DNA from: Bacteroidales bacterium
Lineage (GTDB): Bacteria; Bacteroidota; Bacteroidia; Bacteroidales; Bacteroidaceae
Length of the DNA stretch: 8,328 nt
Direction of reading: 5' to 3'
Assembly (NCBI GenBank): GCA_004557285.1
Contig: SFEK01000094.1
Location: 1-8,328 of the forward strand
Under the pieces are notes generated by a model, which was not told the origin of the DNA, searched no databases, and saw only the letters and a program-made list of their open reading frames with translations. Position numbers and translations under genes: made by a program. Below, in pieces: positions 6,067 through 8,328 of this stretch; within the stretch, counting starts at the first letter, position 1; each line of letters starts with the position of its first letter.

Positions 6067-7776
6067 TTATTGGGCGATTACTTTCTCCACCATGTCGGTA
6101 ATGGCGAGTTCTTCAGCCTTGGCCTGTTCCACCAGGGCATTGGACTCGTTGACCAGAGCCTCAGCCTGAGCCTTGTCCTTGAGCGAAGAAGCGTTGATTT
6201 TCACATTAAGACCGGCACCGATCACTGCGGCACGGGCAGCCAATGCGCCTACACCGGCATCCGACACGCTGTTGGGGTTGCCTGTTTCTACCATAGCCTT
6301 GCACAGCGGGAACACCTTCATCGAAGCCTTCATGGTCTGCAGTGGCACCTGTGCGGCAAACAAGGTGGCCTGCTGGATGGCCTCCGAGCGCAGACGCTTG
6401 TCTTCTTCAGTGGCCTTGGGCATACCAAAGGCAGCCATGATTTTGTTGAAGGCCTCTGTGTCCTCATTGACCAGGTGAAGCAGTTCTTCTTCAATGGCCA
6501 TGCCTTGTTCAGCCCAGTTACTGAATTCTTCCCAGCGGTCGTCCCATCCTGGCTTGTGCGAGGAGAGGTTGGCCACCATTGTGCCGAGAGCGGCACCCAT
6601 GGCACCCATATAGGCCGACACCGAACCACCACCGGGTGCTGGTGACTCGCGGGCGGTCTCATCGGCAAATCCCTTCACGGTGAGGTCGGTCAGCTGTCCA
6701 CCACATTTGTCGGCATCGAGCAGATACTCTACCACTTTCTCCTGCGGGCAGAAAGGCTTGAGGTCGTCGAGTCCCATCGACTTCACGGCAATGTTGAGGA
6801 TATCTTCCTTGGGAATACCCACAGAGCGATGCTGCTTGCGCAGGAAATATTTGCCGGCTTCGATGAGTGTGCGCTCAGGCACCAGACCCACGATTTCGGT
6901 TCCTGTCACCCTCAGTCCACGGTTCTGAGCACAGCGGCACACCTCGTCAAAGGCAACGTGCAAAGGAGTCTGGTTGATATCGGTGATGTTCATCGACACC
7001 TGTGCGATGCCATATTCCTCGATAAACCAGCCGATGGCCTTGGTGCCCTTCAAGGTGCCGGGCAGCATGATGATGTTGCCCTGCTCGTCGCGCATGGCCT
7101 TGCCGGTGATGGGATTGCCCTCACGCTGCGGACGTCCTTTTTCGCGCACGTCAAATGCGATGGCGTTGGCACGTCGGGTAGAAGTGGTATTCAGATTATA
7201 GTTCACGGCGATGAGGAAGTCGCGTGCGCCGACAGCTGTACATCCTGTACGGGCCACACCCTCGTCGTAAGGACGTGCGCCAAAGTCGGGAGCCTTGTCC
7301 TTGTCGCCCACCTTGTCGGGCAGGGCCTCATATTCGCCTGCACGGCACACGGCAAGGTTCTTGCGCTCAGGTTTCAGGGCAGCAGCCTCATAGCAATAGC
7401 AAGGAATGGCCAGTTCGTTGGCAATGCGTTCTGCCAGTTTGCGTGCCAGTTCAGCACACTCCTCAAGGGTGATACCGCTCACGGGAACAAGCGGAAGCAC
7501 ATCAGTGGCACCCATACGCGGGTGGGCACCATGGTGCTGGCGCATGTCAATCAGTTCTCCGGCCTTCTTCACGGCCTTGAAAGCGGCTTCGACCACTGCA
7601 TCGGGTTCGCCCACAAAGGTCACCACAGTACGGTTGGTGGCTTCTCCGGGATCCACATCGAGCAGTTTTACACCCTCACTGCGTTCAATAACATCGGTTA
7701 TCTGGCGTATCACGCCTTTGTCACGTCCCTCGCTGAAATTGGGGACACACTCTACAATCTGCCTTATTTTTGCCAT
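6067..7776 (-). CDS. ftcD: Bifunctional glutamate formimidoyltransferase / formimidoyltetrahydrofolate cyclodeaminase
   Basis: A 569-residue fusion of the last two steps of folate-linked histidine breakdown. Residues about 1-330 are the formimidoyltransferase, which moves the formimino group of N-formimino-L-glutamate to tetrahydrofolate. It starts with VECVPNFSEG (8-17) and has HHGAHPRMGATDVLP (81-95) containing the likely catalytic His, and VSMNITDINQTPLH (260-273). Residues about 360-569 are the cyclodeaminase (FchA type), which forms 5,10-methenyl-tetrahydrofolate and ammonia, with SPAPGGGSVSAYMGAMGAAL (378-397), a likely catalytic-Asp region NEDTEAF (437-443) and SDAGVGALAARAA (505-517). 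The order and length match the vertebrate FTCD protein (541 residues); many bacteria keep the two as separate genes. An insert near 216-240 (PQREGNPITGKAMRDEQG) is longer than I expect from the vertebrate protein. It is first in the operon, with promoter and inverted repeat upstream. The ATG at 7776 gives the family's usual N-terminus. Confidence 0.96.
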   Translation of the reverse strand: MAKIRQIVECVPNFSEGRDKGVIRQITDVIERSEGVKLLDVDPGEATNRTVVTFVGEPDAVVEAAFKAVKKAGELIDMRQHHGAHPRMGATDVLPLVPVSGITLEECAELARKLAERIANELAIPCYCYEAAALKPERKNLAVCRAGEYEALPDKVGDKDKAPDFGARPYDEGVARTGCTAVGARDFLIAVNYNLNTTSTRRANAIAFDVREKGRPQREGNPITGKAMRDEQGNIIMLPGTLKGTKAIGWFIEEYGIAQVSMNITDINQTPLHVAFDEVCRCAQNRGLRVTGTEIVGLVPERTLIEAGKYFLRKQHRSVGIPKEDILNIAVKSMGLDDLKPFCPQEKVVEYLLDADKCGGQLTDLTVKGFADETARESPAPGGGSVSAYMGAMGAALGTMVANLSSHKPGWDDRWEEFSNWAEQGMAIEEELLHLVNEDTEAFNKIMAAFGMPKATEEDKRLRSEAIQQATLFAAQVPLQTMKASMKVFPLCKAMVETGNPNSVSDAGVGALAARAAVIGAGLNVKINASSLKDKAQAEALVNESNALVEQAKAEELAITDMVEKVIAQ

Positions 7777-7820
7777 AATATACTTATATGTTTTACATGT
7801 TTCGATTTAAGTTGTTCTCA

Positions 7821-7850
7821 CACTGACTGCCACCAGCGGCGCAATCAGTG
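7821..7850 (-). promoter_or_regulatory. Inverted repeat at the hut transcription start (candidate operator or leader hairpin)
   Basis: Two 10-nt arms, CACTGACTGC (7821-7830) and GCAATCAGTG (7841-7850), are inverted copies at nine of ten positions, separated by 10 nt. It begins 2 nt past the -7 box, so it covers the expected start point and early leader. As DNA it could be a repressor operator. As minus-strand RNA the odd pair becomes a U-G wobble, giving a 10-pair stem with a 10-nt loop at the 5' end of the message. Which of the two is inference; no regulator gene is in the window. Confidence 0.5.
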
Positions 7851-7852
7851 GG

Positions 7853-7884
7853 CAAAGGTATATAAATTGAAGAAAAGGAGCAAG
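7853..7884 (-). promoter_or_regulatory. Bacteroidetes-type promoter of the hut operon
   Basis: TACCTTTG (7860-7853) is an exact TAnnTTTG -7 box. CTTG (7884-7881) sits 20 nt upstream as a one-mismatch -33 TTTG box. Transcription would start near 7847, giving a leader of about 70 nt before the ftcD ATG. No other promoter-like element of this quality is seen in the short gaps between the four hut genes, which supports one transcript of about 6.5 kb. Confidence 0.7.
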
Positions 7885-8119
7885 AAAAACCCCAAAATTT
7901 TGAATAATTTCTTTTTCTGTCTTTACTTTGGTTCATCCGAAATATGGAGTGACGCTTTTGCCTTGAACGTTTGCGATTGTTCCCTGATTAAAGTATTCCT
8001 ATGAATATTTCATCAGTTTCATGGTTTGTTGCCGAAAAATCACGACTTTCCGCCATACAACCAAATATCCAAGATGATTTTGACCGACATAAATACAATA
8101 TATCATGGGGGAATGGTTG
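7861..8119. other. AT-rich intergenic region upstream of the hut promoter
   Basis: About 260 nt between the right-edge gene and the hut promoter, without a convincing gene. It holds a perfect 10-bp palindrome CAAAATTTTG (7893-7902) and a weak plus-strand promoter-like pair (TTTG 7899-7902, 20 nt, TTACTTTG 7923-7930). There is also a minus-strand ORF from the ATG at 8106 (MIYCIYVGQNHLGYL) of about 35 codons with no recognised similarity, which I do not call as a gene. I see no clear terminator for the gene ending at 8120. Confidence 0.6.
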
Positions 8120-8328
8120 TCACCGGATTAACCAGATGACTGTCTCCACACATCCCCAGAAGATGAAGAACACACCGGCCATGAATTTCCAGATGACAAG
8201 ACGCTCCCAATGCGTCTTCAGCAGCGGTGCTCCCCTGCGTTTCTCCCTCAATGCCATGCGGCATATCTGTAGGCCCGACAGCAGCAGGCAGGGTATGCAG
8301 AAGTCACGACTAAAAAACAGCAGCAATG
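8120..8328 (-). CDS. 3' end of an unidentified small membrane protein gene (partial)
   Basis: An open frame enters from beyond the right edge and ends with TGA at 8122-8120, giving at least 69 codons. The visible part has a hydrophobic stretch at its start (LLFFSRDFCIPCLLLSGLQI), a basic loop (RMALREKRRGAPLLKTHWER), and a second hydrophobic stretch (WKFMAGVFFIFWGCVETVIWLI) ending in a single Arg. This alternation of two membrane helices with a basic loop is typical of a real membrane protein. The first in-frame codon near the edge is TTG, an unlikely start, so the gene probably begins outside the window. I do not recognise the family. It is separated from the hut operon by about 260 nt and the hut promoter, so it is not part of that operon. 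Confidence 0.65.
   Translation of the reverse strand, partial: LLLFFSRDFCIPCLLLSGLQICRMALREKRRGAPLLKTHWERLVIWKFMAGVFFIFWGCVETVIWLIR

Noticed and set aside
6829..8004. Long plus-strand frame (391 codons) opposite ftcD-fchA, extending across the hut promoter.
   Set aside because: It is a shadow of the ftcD-fchA coding sequence and would run through the operon's promoter and leader. It shows no motif of its own.
8057..8120. Inverted repeat ACAACCA (8057-8063) and TGGTTGT (8114-8120) near the stop of the right-edge gene, as a terminator.
   Set aside because: Arms of only 7 nt, about 50 nt apart, one overlapping the stop codon and without a T run; this is within chance for AT-rich sequence.
8001..8328. 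Plus-strand frame open from an ATG at 8001 to the window edge (about 109 codons), downstream of a weak promoter-like pair.
   Set aside because: It overlaps the minus-strand frame 8120-8328, which has a clear two-helix membrane pattern and natural codon use. The plus-strand product lacks any recognisable feature. I cannot fully exclude it without the sequence beyond the edge.

Overview
The window looks like a chromosomal segment from a Bacteroidales bacterium, most likely Prevotellaceae or a close relative. Three things point there. Upstream regions carry the Bacteroidetes-type promoter (a -33 TTTG-like box, about 20 nt of spacer, then a -7 TAnnTTTG box). No start codon has a convincing Shine-Dalgarno sequence. 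The histidine-degradation enzymes are of the kinds found in this phylum: a long urocanate hydratase and a fused formimidoyltransferase-cyclodeaminase. The genus is an inference; no rRNA or marker gene is present. Every protein gene I can support is on the minus strand, so transcription runs from high to low coordinates.

Regions in transcription order. (1) 8328-8120: 3' end of an unidentified small membrane protein gene that enters from outside the window. (2) 8119-7777: intergenic region with a well-formed Bacteroidetes promoter for the hut operon and, directly after its -7 box, a 30-bp inverted repeat that may be an operator or leader hairpin. (3) 7776-1260: four-gene histidine utilisation operon, ftcD-fchA fusion, hutU, hutH, hutI, with gaps of 33, 28 and 9 nt. 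(4) 1259-925: an imperfect hairpin, possibly the operon terminator, followed by a tandem array of five exact-length 23-bp units plus one shortened unit. (5) 882-135: a two-gene operon of a DivIC/FtsB-type division protein and an overlapping four-helix membrane protein, with its own promoter. (6) 134-1: a further Bacteroidetes-type promoter and the first 14 codons of a gene with a signal-peptide-like start.

The hut genes form a complete route: HutH deaminates histidine to urocanate, HutU hydrates it to imidazolonepropionate, HutI opens the ring to formiminoglutamate, and the fused FtcD-FchA moves the formimino group to tetrahydrofolate and deaminates it, yielding glutamate, ammonia and methenyl-tetrahydrofolate. 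No hutG or hutF, regulator or histidine transporter lies in the window, so the pathway here is the folate-linked branch.

The genes themselves are well-known families. The less explained signals are non-coding: the 23-bp array with a palindromic core and a hint of 69-bp higher-order structure, the inverted repeat at the hut transcription start, and an identical octamer (TAATCATA) just ahead of the start codons of hutU, hutH and hutI. I see no CRISPR array, insertion sequence, tRNA, rRNA or defence system.
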